Source: Panagrolaimus kolymaensis (lineage: Eukaryota; Nematoda; Chromadorea; Rhabditida; Panagrolaimidae). Taken from it: 64,000 nucleotides of DNA. The stretch lies in NCBI GenBank assembly GCA_028622995.1, contig JAJQJQ010000041.1, positions 558,001 through 622,000 on the forward strand, given 5' to 3'. The notes below the pieces were generated by a model, which worked only from the letters and a program-made list of their open reading frames with translations, was not told the origin of the DNA and ran no database searches. Every line of letters begins with the position of its first letter. Within the stretch, counting starts at the first letter, position 1. Positions 63,301 through 64,000 of the stretch are shown piece by piece. A program made the translations under genes and the position numbers.

Positions 63301-64000
63301 CAAAAGATGCAGTTTTGGATTTTAAAAGAAGTTTTATAATCTTCTTTTTTTTTATAAAAATATTTTTTCAGTTTACAGTTTTTTGTCTATAGTTTTTTCA
63401 TTATTAGTTTTTATTAAAATTTCCTTTAATTACGTTATGATTTTTTTTCTTCATTATTTTTAGCATATTTAATTTCTCAATGCATTATCTAACTCTTAAA
63501 TGAAATCAGTTTATTAGGTATTTTTTAAAAGGAAGTAAACACTACAAAGTTTTGTTTATCTATCTTTGTTTTTTTATGGTAACTCAAAAAATAAGAACAA
63601 CAGTAAACAGAATTTATTGTTTTAAATCCCTCTTGTTTTTATACATTTTTTTCGCTACTTATTTTTATGTGGCAATAGTTTGGGGAATTCTCCATTTCTA
63701 GTTATTAAGAGTCAATGTTTTTGTATTATTTATTTTTCATACAAACCAAACATCTACCCATTCAACAGTTAATAATTTTTTTTTTTTTTTCAAAAAAAAC
63801 ATTCAAAGCTTCCAGTTTTTGATACAGTAAAAGTCTCAAAAAAAATCAAGTCAGTTTAAATAAAATCCTAAAAACTATAATGGAATCATAAAAAAAAGTT
63901 AGATTTCGTTGACCAGTTTTTTTCCAAACACATTAAAATTATTATAATAATAAATAACTTGGCTTTTAACAGTTTTAAAGTATCAAAATATCGCATTTCC
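57362..64000. other. Downstream of DM exon 2: CAGTTT field, no assured exon
   Basis: AT-rich DNA with the motif at its usual step. Open frames here are Phe/Leu/Lys-rich and lack domains, so I call none. It may be a long intron of the DM gene or intergenic DNA. Confidence 0.5.
60345..60670. other. Motif-free gap with candidate downstream exon
   Basis: No CAGTTT for about 330 bp. After a good acceptor TTTTTGTAG at about 60,523-60,531 a short frame reads LRKKRSRRFLS, with a basic start. It might be a later exon of the DM gene, since no other downstream exon is evident. Support is weak. Confidence 0.3.

Larger units (their letters stand above)
45660..64000 (+). other. CAGTTT motif field (candidate small-RNA cluster)
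   Basis: From about 45,666 to the window end the hexamer CAGTTT (sometimes CAGTTA) recurs on the plus strand with almost no reverse-strand copies. In 47,101-48,120 I counted 18, at 47133, 47193, 47231, 47303, 47359, 47390, 47410, 47478, 47526, 47558, 47634, 47745, 47809, 47868, 47925, 48012, 48076 and 48118. That is a mean step of about 58 bp. At this base composition one copy per roughly 3 kb is expected. The DNA between motifs is not repetitive. After each motif comes AT-rich sequence, then 20-25 nt of more mixed sequence just before the next motif. This matches the layout of nematode 21U-RNA/piRNA genes (upstream CTGTTTCA core, AT-rich spacer, short payload). Function is inferred. A DM-domain gene lies inside. 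The right edge is outside the window. Confidence 0.75.

Noticed and set aside
45660..64000. CAGTTT as splice acceptors (CAG followed by TTT) of many tiny exons
   Set aside because: No polypyrimidine run precedes most copies, true introns in this window mostly end TTTTTAG, and no coding potential lies between them.
45660..64000. CAGTTT field as a decayed tandem repeat
   Set aside because: Spacing varies from about 20 to 110 bp and sequence between motifs is not alignable by eye.

Overview
The window looks like nematode nuclear DNA. It is very AT-rich. Its genes have short introns (about 45-60 bp) with GTAAG, GTATG, GTTAG or GTTTG donors and T-rich acceptors, mostly ending TTTTTAG. It carries nematode-style gene families: a Brat/NCL-1-type RING/B-box/NHL protein, an SH2-tyrosine kinase with a Lys-rich tail (like the SPE-8-type sperm kinases of worms), a PP1-like phosphatase and a DM-domain factor. 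I cannot name the species.

Layout. (1) 1-20,207: a satellite array of about 147 units of 137 or 135 bp with clear higher-order structure. It runs directly into an OTU-protease-like gene (20,198-21,174) that has a frame break. (2) 21.2-27.1 kb: a five-exon BTB/BACK/Kelch gene (minus strand), a 270-bp GC-rich hAT-type MITE with 8-bp target duplication, a small AATGACA-rich foldback element, and a PP1-like phosphatase that has an in-frame early stop and is cut short by fusion to a CPEB-like RRM fragment. (3) 27,108-43,343: an exact direct tandem duplication with an 8,118-bp unit. Each copy carries a spastin/fidgetin-like AAA ATPase, an ncl-1/brat-like TRIM-NHL gene and an SH2-kinase gene, all on the minus strand. 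The breakpoint removes the 5' end of the kinase in the first copy; the second copy is complete (612 aa). (4) 43.5-45.2 kb: a divergent promoter region and a small basic plus-strand gene with internal repeats. (5) About 45,660 to the end of the window: over 18 kb of AT-rich DNA studded with the hexamer CAGTTT, almost always on the plus strand, about every 60 bp. A DM-domain (doublesex/mab-3-type) gene, 56,101-57,338 or longer, lies inside this field, and the motif even occurs in its coding exon.

The most interesting observation is the CAGTTT field. The repeating layout is motif, then about 30-40 nt of AT-rich spacer, then about 20-25 nt of more complex unique sequence, then the next motif. This matches the layout of nematode 21U/piRNA loci, whose upstream core in C. 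elegans (CTGTTTCA) differs from CAGTTT at one position over the shared six bases. I therefore propose, as inference, that this is an unusually dense one-strand piRNA-like cluster around a DMRT gene. No small-RNA data were available to test this. The exact 8.1-kb duplication may be a recent event or an assembly artefact.
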